5,130 bases of DNA from an uncultured Clostridia bacterium (lineage in GTDB: Bacteria; Bacillota_A; Clostridia; UMGS1840; HGM11507), in NCBI GenBank assembly GCA_934403665.1, contig CAKRUL010000127.1:1-5130 (forward strand), read 5' to 3'. The translations under genes were made by a program, and so were the position numbers. Each line of letters opens with the position of its first letter. Positions within the stretch are counted from its first letter, which is position 1. Below, one piece after another: positions 1 to 5,130 of the stretch. The notes under the pieces were generated by a model. That model did no database searches. It was not told where the DNA came from and saw nothing but the letters and a program-made list of their open reading frames with translations.

Positions 1-3
1 AGT

Positions 4-882
4 ATGAATAAAGCTACATTAGTTATTATGGCAGCTGGAATAGGAAGTCGGTTTGGTGGTGGTATCAAACAGTTAGAGCCGGTTGGACCAAAGGGTGAAA
101 TCATTATGGACTATTCTATTTATGATGCGATGGAAGCAGGTTTTGATAAAATTGTTTTTATCATCAAAAAAGAAATTGAAAAAGAATTCCGTGAGATGAC
201 CGGAAAGCATATAGAAAAGATGATCGATGTCGATTATGCTTTCCAGGAACTCGACAAGGTTCCGGAAGGATTTCATATTCCGGAAAACAGAAAAAAACCC
301 TGGGGAACCGGTCATGCCATTTTGTGCGCAAAGGATTTGATTCAGACGCCGTTTGCCGTCATCAATGCGGATGATTATTATGGTTCTTTCGCTTATCAGA
401 CAATGGCGGAGCATTTAAAGAGCGGATCCGATGAGTATGCAATGGTAGGCTTTTTGTTGAAAAATACCCTGACAGAAAACGGAACCGTTGCAAGGGGAAT
501 TTGCGAGGCGGATAACGGTTATTTAAAGACCATTACCGAACGGACCAAAATTCAGGATTCCAAATATACCGAGGACGGAGAACATTGGATCGCATTGCCT
601 GAGGATTCCATTGCTTCGATGAATTTGTGGGGCTTTGACACGACCATCTTTCATTATCTGGAAGAGGGATTTGTTCAGTTCTGCAAAGAAAAGGGAACAG
701 AAGAAAAGAGCGAATTCTTCCTTCCGAGTGTTGTTGACCGTCTGATTCAGAGCGGCGAAAAACGCGTGAAAGTTTTGTCTACTCCGGAAAAATGGTACGG
801 CGTTACATACCGGCAGGACATGGAGATGGTGCAGCAGGCGATGGCAAAACTGACAGAGGAGGGAAAATATCGTGGAATTTAA
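4..882 (+). CDS. Sugar-1-phosphate nucleotidyltransferase (NDP-sugar pyrophosphorylase-like)
   Basis: Predicted cytoplasmic enzyme of 292 residues that joins a sugar 1-phosphate to an NTP, giving a nucleotide sugar and pyrophosphate. The N-terminus has the nucleotidyltransferase signature AAGIGSRFGG (residues 10-19), followed by K22 and PVGPKGE (26-32). WGTGHA (100-105) fits the nucleotide/sugar-binding loop, and NADD (121-124) fits the metal-binding aspartates. MNLWGF (206-211) and WYGVTYRQD (264-272) are typical of the C-terminal sugar-binding part. The length is normal for a single-domain member without a left-handed beta-helix tail, so an acetyltransferase fusion such as GlmU is excluded. 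The ATG lies three bases into the window, so its ribosome binding site and promoter cannot be seen. The stop overlaps the start of the downstream kinase by 11 bp, which implies coupled translation and a shared pathway. The sugar is not readable from sequence; N-acetylhexosamine 1-phosphate is a guess from the neighbour. The family call is firm and the substrate is open. Confidence 0.9.
   Translation: MNKATLVIMAAGIGSRFGGGIKQLEPVGPKGEIIMDYSIYDAMEAGFDKIVFIIKKEIEKEFREMTGKHIEKMIDVDYAFQELDKVPEGFHIPENRKKPWGTGHAILCAKDLIQTPFAVINADDYYGSFAYQTMAEHLKSGSDEYAMVGFLLKNTLTENGTVARGICEADNGYLKTITERTKIQDSKYTEDGEHWIALPEDSIASMNLWGFDTTIFHYLEEGFVQFCKEKGTEEKSEFFLPSVVDRLIQSGEKRVKVLSTPEKWYGVTYRQDMEMVQQAMAKLTEEGKYRGI
856..863 (+). 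promoter_or_regulatory. Ribosome binding site deciding a GTG start
   Basis: GAGGAGGG lies inside the end of the nucleotidyltransferase gene, 8 nt before the GTG at 872. It supports the GTG start of the kinase and therefore an 11-bp overlap between the two reading frames. This arrangement favours translational coupling. Confidence 0.8.
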
Positions 883-1948
883 AGAAATCATAGAACAATT
901 CCAAGTACCCGAGACCTTTATCAGCTGTGAGCCATACGGGGAAGGGCATATCAATGACACCTATCTGGTCACATGCGAGGGAAGAAAATATATTCTTCAG
1001 AGAATGAATCACCATGTGTTCCAGCATCCCGAACAATTGATGAGCAACATTGTGAAAGTGACAGAGCATCTGAAAAAGAAAATTGTGGAAAACGGCGGCG
1101 ATCCCCTGCGTGAAACGCTGACGGTGATTCCGACCAAAGACCAGAAGAGCTTTTTTGTGACACCGGACGGCAATTATTTCAGAATGTATTATTTTATCGA
1201 AAAGGCAAAAACCTATCAAGTCGTGGAAAAACCGGTTCATTTCTACAATGCTGCAAAGGCGTTCGGACGCTTTCAGAAGCTGTTGAATGATTTTCCGGCG
1301 GATGAGCTGTATGAAACCATCCCCAATTTCCACCATACCCAGAAACGGTTTGAGGCATTAAAAAAAGCAATTGCTGAAAATAAAGCAGGAAGAAAAGCGG
1401 AAGTGGAATCCGAAATTGCTTTTGCGCTGGAACGGGAAAAGGATGTTTCTGTTTTGGTGGATTTGATTGCGGAAAAGAAAATACCGCTTCGTGTAACGCA
1501 TAATGATACCAAATTCAACAACATTATGATAGACGATGAAACCAACGAGGGCATTTGCGTGATTGATTTGGATACCGTTATGCCCGGTTCCTTGCTGTAC
1601 GATTACGGAGATTCTCTGCGATTCGGCACCAATCCCGTCAGTGAGGACGAAAAGGATTTATCCAAAGTGTATATGGATGTTGAATTGTTTGAACAGTTTT
1701 CCAAGGGCTTCATTGAAGAGATGGGGGATACCCTGACGGAAACCGAACGGCAGTTCATGCCTTTTTCTGCGAAACTGATGACCTTCGAATGCGGGATTCG
1801 GTTTTTGACAGATTATCTGGAAGGGGATCATTATTTTAAGATTCACTATCCGGAACAGAATTTGGACCGTACCAGAACGCAATTTAAGCTGGTGGCGGAC
1901 ATGGAACAGAAAATGGAACAGATGAAAGAAATCGTTGCCAAATATTAA
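872..1948 (+). CDS. NahK-like sugar 1-kinase (APH/choline-kinase fold phosphotransferase)
   Basis: Predicted cytoplasmic ATP-dependent kinase of 358 residues, close to the roughly 360 residues of Bifidobacterium N-acetylhexosamine 1-kinase (NahK/LnpB), the nearest characterised relative I can name. YGEGHINDTYLV (22-33) fits the N-lobe nucleotide-binding loop and KYILQRMN (39-46) the strand with an ATP-contacting lysine. THNDTKFNNIMID (209-221) is the Brenner motif HxDxxxxN, with D212 as likely catalytic base and N217 as metal ligand. VIDLDT (230-235) supplies the second metal-binding aspartates, and YDYGDSLRFG (243-252) follows as in this family. It starts with GTG, supported by a strong RBS, and overlaps the nucleotidyltransferase gene by 11 bp. 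The pair suggests salvage: sugar to sugar 1-phosphate to NDP-sugar. Preference for GlcNAc/GalNAc is inference. No lacto-N-biose phosphorylase, epimerase or transporter gene is visible here to support it. Confidence 0.87.
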   Translation: MEFKEIIEQFQVPETFISCEPYGEGHINDTYLVTCEGRKYILQRMNHHVFQHPEQLMSNIVKVTEHLKKKIVENGGDPLRETLTVIPTKDQKSFFVTPDGNYFRMYYFIEKAKTYQVVEKPVHFYNAAKAFGRFQKLLNDFPADELYETIPNFHHTQKRFEALKKAIAENKAGRKAEVESEIAFALEREKDVSVLVDLIAEKKIPLRVTHNDTKFNNIMIDDETNEGICVIDLDTVMPGSLLYDYGDSLRFGTNPVSEDEKDLSKVYMDVELFEQFSKGFIEEMGDTLTETERQFMPFSAKLMTFECGIRFLTDYLEGDHYFKIHYPEQNLDRTRTQFKLVADMEQKMEQMKEIVAKY

Positions 1949-1993
1949 AGGAACAGAGCGCGGAACATTCGATGAAATCCGGCTTTTGTATCG

Positions 1994-2030
1994 AAAAAAG
2001 AGACCGATGGATGTCGGTCTCTTTTTGTGT
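1994..2030 (+). terminator. Rho-independent terminator, probably bidirectional; intron insertion site
   Basis: AGAGACCGA (1999-2007) pairs perfectly with TCGGTCTCT (2014-2022) around the loop TGGATG. The flanking A and T runs can extend the stem by up to four A-U pairs. The T run at 2022-2026 gives the plus-strand U tail and ends the nucleotidyltransferase/kinase operon 46 bp after its stop. The A run at 1994-1999 gives a six-U tail on the minus strand, so the hairpin could also have ended the converging CDF gene. The group II intron remnant starts right after the T-rich tail at 2031. Insertion just behind a terminator hairpin is the known habit of class C bacterial introns. Confidence 0.88.
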
Positions 2031-2219
2031 GTGCGCCCGGCGGCGCACGTTTCTAACGGGTGTAAGTCCCGAATCCGCCCGGTAGTGGGAAGGATATAGC
2101 CGAAGGCAAGGGTGTCCATCGTGAGGTGGAATCTGAAGGAAGCCGGATGTGGGAACAGACTAACCACGGGCAAATCTCTGGTCTGACGAACAGAAAACAC
2201 ATATAAGGTTTCGCATGAG

Positions 2220-2734
2220 GAAAAACGGTGTAGTCGTACGGTCAGCGTGTTTGCCATACGAAAATTTAAGTACCTTGGCTTTTGTTTTGGGAAGAACAGA
2301 AAAGGAATCTATGTCCGTGTCCATGGGAAGTCATGGAAGAAAGCCAAGGAGAACCTGCGCAGGCTCACTTCCCGAAGCAAGTGCGGAAGTACAGTGAAAA
2401 CCATGGGACGCATAAAAGAATACATGCGAGGATGGCTGAACTATACAGTATGGCGGACATGAAAAGGAACATCGAAGACCTGAATGGATGGCTGTATAGA
2501 AGGATACGAATGTGTATCTGGAAACAGTGAAAACTGCAAAAGACCCGAAAACGGAAGCTGATAGATCTGGGAATGCCGGAATGGGTAGCCGGTGAAGGAG
2601 CCTACAGTCGAAAATCCTATTGGAGAATGGCGGGAAGCGATGTATTAAACAGAGCTTTAACAAAAGAAAGACTGATAAACTGGGGCTACTATGGATCAGC
2701 CACAGCCTATCAGTCCATGCACGTCAACTATTGA
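2220..2734 (+). pseudogene. Group II intron reverse transcriptase/maturase, C-terminal remnant (broken)
   Basis: Only the end of the intron-encoded protein survives. The first part, readable from about 2220 to 2444, includes RKFKYLGF (end of the RT fingers/palm, block 7 region) and then the thumb/maturase segment ending RIKEYMRGWLNY. One base is missing near 2444, and the frame continues from about 2447 as SMADMKRNIEDLNGWLYRR up to TGA at 2528-2530. That TGA stands where the family has a tryptophan (KQ-W-K). Beyond it the same frame stays open (LGMPEWVAGEGAYSRKSYW, then ERLINWGYYG and MHVNY) to a natural TGA at 2732-2734, two bases before domain V. RT blocks 1-6, including the YADD active site, are absent, and I see no HNH endonuclease motif. 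The decay is layered: a large deletion, one frameshift and one nonsense codon. No functional product is expected. The exact left edge of homology is uncertain by some tens of bases. Confidence 0.88.
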
Positions 2735-2735
2735 A

Positions 2736-2767
2736 ACCGCCGTGTACCGAACGGTATGCACGGTGGT
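2736..2767 (+). ncRNA. Group II intron domain V
   Basis: ACCGCCGTG (2736-2744) pairs with CACGGTGGT (2759-2767), giving nine pairs including one G-U. TACC/GGTA forms the upper helix around a GAAC loop, and TG (2757-2758) is the two-base bulge. The catalytic triad would be CGC (2738-2740). The total is 32 nt against the usual 34, because the upper helix is short. The lower helix is intact although the rest of the element has decayed. Confidence 0.8.
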
Positions 2768-2769
2768 GT

Positions 2770-2805
2770 GAGAGGACGGCGGCTAGTCACCGCCTCCTAC
2801 TCGAT
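2770..2805 (+). ncRNA. Group II intron domain VI with branch-point adenosine and 3' splice site
   Basis: GAG (2770-2772) pairs with CTC (2800-2802), AGGA (2773-2776) with TCCT (2795-2798), and GGCGG (2778-2782) with CCGCC (2790-2794). This leaves A2799 bulged, as expected of the lariat branch point, six bases before the intron end. The element ends in AT (2804-2805), matching the AY consensus. Confidence 0.8.
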
Positions 2806-2820
2806 TGCGCAGAAAAGAGT

Positions 2821-4008
2821 TTACTGATTTCTTGTAGTGGTTGAAATGTAGCTTCGGTCTATCGTAATCACGGTATGGTAAGTCTCATTCAGTTGCTTCA
2901 CCTTTTGATCGATGACATGGCAAAGCTCCTTATCGCTCATGGAAAAAGAAAACGGAACCATGATGTCAAACAAAAGGTTGGAATGCGTGTTGCCGAACAC
3001 AACGCGGAAATCGTGAATGGACAATTCTTCCGAGACGGTTTTTACAATGCTTGTGACCTGCTCTTTTAAGTGATTCACCCGTTCATCATCTGTCACGATA
3101 GGATCCAAATGAATCACCAAGTGAATGTTCAAGTCATGGAGAAAATCATACTCGATATTATCAATCACATCGTGACTCACCATGATGTCCTGCTTGGCAG
3201 GGACTTCGACATGAACGGAGGCAAAACAGCGTTCGGGGCCGTAATTGTGAATCACAAGATCATGCAAACCGATTACGCCGTCATAGGACAAGATCTTCTG
3301 ATAAAAAATATTGACCAGATCCTTATCCGGAGCAGTGCCCAAAAGCGGATTCACAGTTTCTATCACAAATTTTATACCGGATATCATAATAAACAGCGCT
3401 ACTGCAACTCCCATATAGCCATCCAGTTGAAATCCTGTAAATTGAGCAATGACGGCTGAGAAAAGAACTGCGGTGGTTGCATAGACATCGTTCAGGCTGT
3501 CAGCGGCTGTGGCTTGCAGTGCGGATGAGTGAATGCGTTTCCCAATCTTTTGGTTAAACATGCCTTGCCAAAGCTTCAACAGAATAGAAACAGCTAAGAC
3601 AAAAAACGTGATATAGCTGAAATGCACTTCCTCCGGATGAAAGATCTTATTCACTGAGGAGGAAATTAATTGAAGCCCTAAAAAGAGAATGACAAAGGAA
3701 ACGATCAAACCGGTAATATATTCCATTCTGGCATGGCCGTATGGATGTTCCGCATCCGCCGGTTTTCCGGAAAGTTTAAAACCAATCAGCGTAATGATTG
3801 AGGAAGCGGCATCAGACAGGTTATTCACGGCGTCGGCAATGATGGAAATGCTGTGAAAGAAAATCCCGGTCAGAATCTTTATCAAAAATAAAAAAGAATT
3901 GGAAAGAACGCCGGCCCATCCGGCAAGCTTCCCATAACTTTCCCGCACAGCAGGGTTCTTGACATCATTTCGGTTTTTCACAAAATGTTTTATAATTTGT
4001 TCTGTCAT
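2821..4008 (-). CDS. Cation diffusion facilitator (CDF) metal exporter, Mn-type metal site
   Basis: Predicted inner-membrane metal/proton antiporter of 395 residues with six transmembrane segments (about 33-52, 53-77, 97-118, 131-147, 164-190, 196-217). The family signature HPYGHARMEY is at 88-97. Aligning TM2 (ADAVNNLSDAASS, 58-70) and TM5 (ADSLNDVYAT, 169-178) to E. coli YiiP puts N62/D66 and D170/D174 at the transport site. This Asn-Asp/Asp-Asp set is known from manganese-exporting CDFs, whereas zinc members have Asp-Asp/His-Asp, so Mn(II) export is the best inference. There is no His-rich loop between TM4 and TM5. The cytoplasmic dimerisation domain spans about 225-303 (HDLVIHNYGPE, then HLVIHLDPI). 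About 90 further residues (305-395, with IHDFRVVFGNTHSNLLFDIMV) look like a second, diverged copy. The start has an AAGGAGA RBS and a good promoter. The gene converges on the nucleotidyltransferase/kinase operon, and the intron remnant begins 15 bp past its stop. Confidence 0.92.
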   Translation of the reverse strand: MTEQIIKHFVKNRNDVKNPAVRESYGKLAGWAGVLSNSFLFLIKILTGIFFHSISIIADAVNNLSDAASSIITLIGFKLSGKPADAEHPYGHARMEYITGLIVSFVILFLGLQLISSSVNKIFHPEEVHFSYITFFVLAVSILLKLWQGMFNQKIGKRIHSSALQATAADSLNDVYATTAVLFSAVIAQFTGFQLDGYMGVAVALFIMISGIKFVIETVNPLLGTAPDKDLVNIFYQKILSYDGVIGLHDLVIHNYGPERCFASVHVEVPAKQDIMVSHDVIDNIEYDFLHDLNIHLVIHLDPIVTDDERVNHLKEQVTSIVKTVSEELSIHDFRVVFGNTHSNLLFDIMVPFSFSMSDKELCHVIDQKVKQLNETYHTVITIDRSYISTTTRNQ

Positions 4009-4015
4009 GGATGAC

Positions 4016-4022
4016 TCTCCTT
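4016..4022 (-). promoter_or_regulatory. Ribosome binding site of the CDF exporter gene
   Basis: AAGGAGA on the minus strand lies 7 nt before the ATG at 4008-4006. It fixes this start at the top of the reading frame. Confidence 0.8.
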
Positions 4023-4086
4023 TTCCGGATTGGAAGTCTCTTTGTGGATTCTATCGTTTGTTTTCCGGTTTTACGGAATTGCATTT

Positions 4087-4115
4087 ATTGTAGCACGCTT
4101 TAAAACAGAAGTCAA
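4087..4115 (-). promoter_or_regulatory. Sigma-A promoter of the CDF exporter gene
   Basis: On the minus strand TTGACT (4115-4110) and TACAAT (4092-4087) are separated by exactly 17 bp. Transcription would begin near 4080, giving a leader of about 70 nt. That leader begins with a small inverted repeat (TTCCG/CGGAA, 4063-4078) and carries CCGGAAAA twice, 40 bp apart. I see no yybP-ykoY Mn riboswitch fold, and the leader is short for one. No MntR-like operator is clear by eye. Confidence 0.75.
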
Positions 4116-4138
4116 TTTCGGAAAAGATAGAAAAACGG

Positions 4139-4167
4139 TTGACAAATGATGGAATTGAATGTAAAAT
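4139..4167 (+). promoter_or_regulatory. Sigma-A promoter of the zinc-ribbon protein gene
   Basis: A perfect TTGACA (4139-4144) and TAAAAT (4162-4167) are separated by 17 bp. The likely start point near 4174 gives a leader of about 40 nt. The -35 box lies 23 bp from that of the divergent CDF promoter, so a regulator binding between them could touch both. Confidence 0.8.
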
Positions 4168-4213
4168 AATAACTGGAATGAAAAAATGTGTTTTCAAAAG
4201 GCGGGGGAATGTT

Positions 4214-5130
4214 ATGTTATGTCCAAATTGCAGAATGGAAAATGAGGAAAATGCTGTTTTTTGCCAGAGATGCGGAAATCCGATGGAAGAACCGCAGAGC
4301 GCTTTGGAGCATTTGGGAACAGAGGACGATTTTCAAGAGCCAGAAACAAAAGAAACCGAAGGTTTGGCTTGTAATGTTGCGTTAGAGGAGGAAGAGCCGT
4401 TTTTCGATGAGGGGGATCCGACAACATCTGAGAATTTCTATTCTTTAGAGGGTGGGATCCTTCCGGAAACCGAAAGGAAAAAATCCTTTTGGCACAATAA
4501 AAAGAAACGAAATATTTTGCTGGGTTCGCTAATCGGGGTGCTGGTGATCAGCGCAGCCGTTTTTGTCGGTATGAATCATGCCTATCTGGAATGCAGATTG
4601 GCGATTCTTGCTCATAAGAATAACAAAATGATAGAAGTTTATCAGAAAAATATGGAGGATAAACGCTTTGTCAAGCAGATGAAACGTTTTTCAACAGAAC
4701 AGGTGAACAAAGCCTATAAATCCTATAAAAACAATCACAGCAGCTTCACGGAAGCGAAGAAAACAATGGAGACTTACGGGTATTTTATTGATGTTTCCAT
4801 GTATGAAGAGGATCTTGAAACGATTGATACGTCAAGACATTATTATCAAGAGGGAGAAAATTATGCGCGACAAGGCGATATGCTGAATGCTGCAATTGCT
4901 TATCAGAAGGTCAATCCGCTGGATGACAAAAATTATTCGAGCAGTTCTATATACTTTCAAATAAACATGAGTCAGATTGCCAGCAAGGCAGTCAGCAAAT
5001 TGGAAACTTTTCAGAACACAGGAGATTTCAAAGGCGGAAATGAATTCATTGAAAGTATTCGGCCGGTTCTGGAAGAGAACGACTTTTTTCTCAAGAAGGC
5101 CTATCGTTTTTGGGCGGAAATGGCACAGTC
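4214..5130 (+). CDS. Membrane-anchored zinc-ribbon protein with TPR-like region (3'-partial)
   Basis: The frame is open for 305 codons to the window edge with no stop, so the C-terminus is missing. Residues 1-22 form a short zinc ribbon, CPNC (3-6) and CQRCGN (17-22), as found at the N-terminus of many Firmicutes membrane proteins. An acidic, low-complexity linker follows (about 25-87), then a basic patch (KKKR, 96-99) and one transmembrane segment (about 101-119). The positive-inside rule puts the ribbon in the cytoplasm and the rest outside. The outer part is Lys/Tyr/Gln-rich and helical. Residues about 208-241 (YYQEGENYARQGDMLNAAIA, then YQKV) resemble a tetratricopeptide repeat, suggesting protein-protein contacts. 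The ATG at 4214 is chosen because the first Cys pair follows at once and GGCGGGGGA lies 5 nt upstream. An ATG at 4209 is in another frame. A strong promoter stands directly upstream. Function is unknown; a role in envelope sensing or assembly is only a guess. Confidence 0.85.
   Translation, partial: MLCPNCRMENEENAVFCQRCGNPMEEPQSALEHLGTEDDFQEPETKETEGLACNVALEEEEPFFDEGDPTTSENFYSLEGGILPETERKKSFWHNKKKRNILLGSLIGVLVISAAVFVGMNHAYLECRLAILAHKNNKMIEVYQKNMEDKRFVKQMKRFSTEQVNKAYKSYKNNHSSFTEAKKTMETYGYFIDVSMYEEDLETIDTSRHYYQEGENYARQGDMLNAAIAYQKVNPLDDKNYSSSSIYFQINMSQIASKAVSKLETFQNTGDFKGGNEFIESIRPVLEENDFFLKKAYRFWAEMAQ

Larger units (their letters stand above)
2031..2805 (+). mobile_element. Group II intron remnant, internally deleted (775 bp)
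   Basis: The 5' boundary is GTGCG (consensus GUGYG). It forms a hairpin GTGCGCC (2031-2037) with GGCGCAC (2042-2048), followed by CGGG/CCCG around TGTAAGT (2057-2071), typical of early domain I. The 3' boundary is a domain V helix (2736-2767), a domain VI helix with a bulged A at 2799, and a terminal AT at 2804-2805. ACACA (2197-2201) can pair with TGTGT (2026-2030) just upstream of the intron, a plausible EBS1/IBS1 pair. Between about 2205 and 2235 domain I sequence runs straight into the C-terminal third of the intron-encoded protein. The rest of domain I, domains II and III, and the reverse transcriptase core are therefore missing. Complete elements of this kind are usually 2 kb or more, so over 1 kb is probably lost. 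The location behind a terminator fits class C, but I cannot fix the class from structure. Self-splicing is unlikely. Confidence 0.87.

Noticed and set aside
803..1336. 177-codon open frame on the minus strand opposite the kinase gene
   Set aside because: The plus-strand frames carry clear catalytic motifs and an RBS. The antisense frame straddles two genes and has no recognisable domain.
2031..2205. Structured RNA with a GTGTAAGTCCC-type motif, considered as a cobalamin-like riboswitch or a free-standing ncRNA
   Set aside because: The GUGCG start, the downstream maturase remnant and the matching domain V/VI at 2736-2805 explain it fully as group II intron domain I.
2215..2397. Short open frame on the plus strand inside the intron remnant
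   Set aside because: It overlaps the recognisable maturase frame (RKFKYLGF and onward) in another phase and has no family features of its own.
2331..2663. 110-codon open frame on the minus strand across the intron remnant
   Set aside because: It is antisense to the maturase remnant, whose sense-strand similarity explains the base composition. It has no plausible motif.
3070..3459. 129-codon open frame on the plus strand opposite the CDF gene
   Set aside because: It is the antisense shadow of a well-supported transporter gene, with no RBS or motif of its own.
4009..4086. Possible yybP-ykoY manganese riboswitch in the CDF leader
   Set aside because: The leader after the predicted start point is only about 70 nt, and I could not find the paired helices and conserved loops of that riboswitch.
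4188..4385. 65-codon plus-strand frame at the start of the zinc-ribbon gene
   Set aside because: The frame beginning at 4214 gives the CPNC/CQRC zinc ribbon and stays open for over 900 bases. The 65-codon frame is out of phase with it.

Overview
The window looks like chromosome from a Gram-positive anaerobe of the Clostridia, most plausibly Lachnospiraceae-like. The grounds are moderate GC, strong AGGAGG-type ribosome binding sites, textbook sigma-A promoters, U-tailed hairpin terminators, and a group II intron type that I recall from gut Clostridia. The placement is inference; no rRNA or other marker gene is present.

Layout: (1) 4-1948, plus strand: two translationally coupled genes, a sugar-phosphate nucleotidyltransferase and a NahK-like (N-acetylhexosamine 1-kinase) phosphotransferase. 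Together they would phosphorylate a free sugar at C1 and then activate it to a nucleotide sugar. They end at a strong hairpin terminator (about 1994-2030) that reads as functional on both strands. (2) 2031-2805: a 775-bp remnant of a group II intron inserted directly behind that terminator. It keeps the 5' end (GUGCG and the first part of domain I) and the 3' end (domains V and VI, bulged branch-point A). It has lost the middle of the ribozyme and the whole catalytic part of the reverse transcriptase. The surviving C-terminal maturase fragment has a frameshift and a nonsense codon. (3) 2821-4008, minus strand: a cation diffusion facilitator (CDF) exporter whose metal-site residues (Asn-Asp / Asp-Asp) match the manganese-exporting branch. 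It carries an additional C-terminal domain that looks like a second copy of the cytoplasmic dimerisation domain. (4) 4009-4213: a compact divergent promoter region with one good sigma-A promoter for each side. (5) 4214 to the window end, plus strand: a partial gene for a membrane-anchored zinc-ribbon protein with a TPR-like extracytoplasmic region. It runs off the window without a stop.

The most interesting points are the decayed intron and its effect on the converging CDF gene, whose shared terminator now lies about 0.8 kb beyond its stop codon; the Mn-type metal site and duplicated tail of the CDF protein; and the incomplete zinc-ribbon/TPR protein. I see no convincing evidence for an entirely new system here. 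The intron remnant and the sugar kinase/nucleotidyltransferase pair belong to recognisable families.
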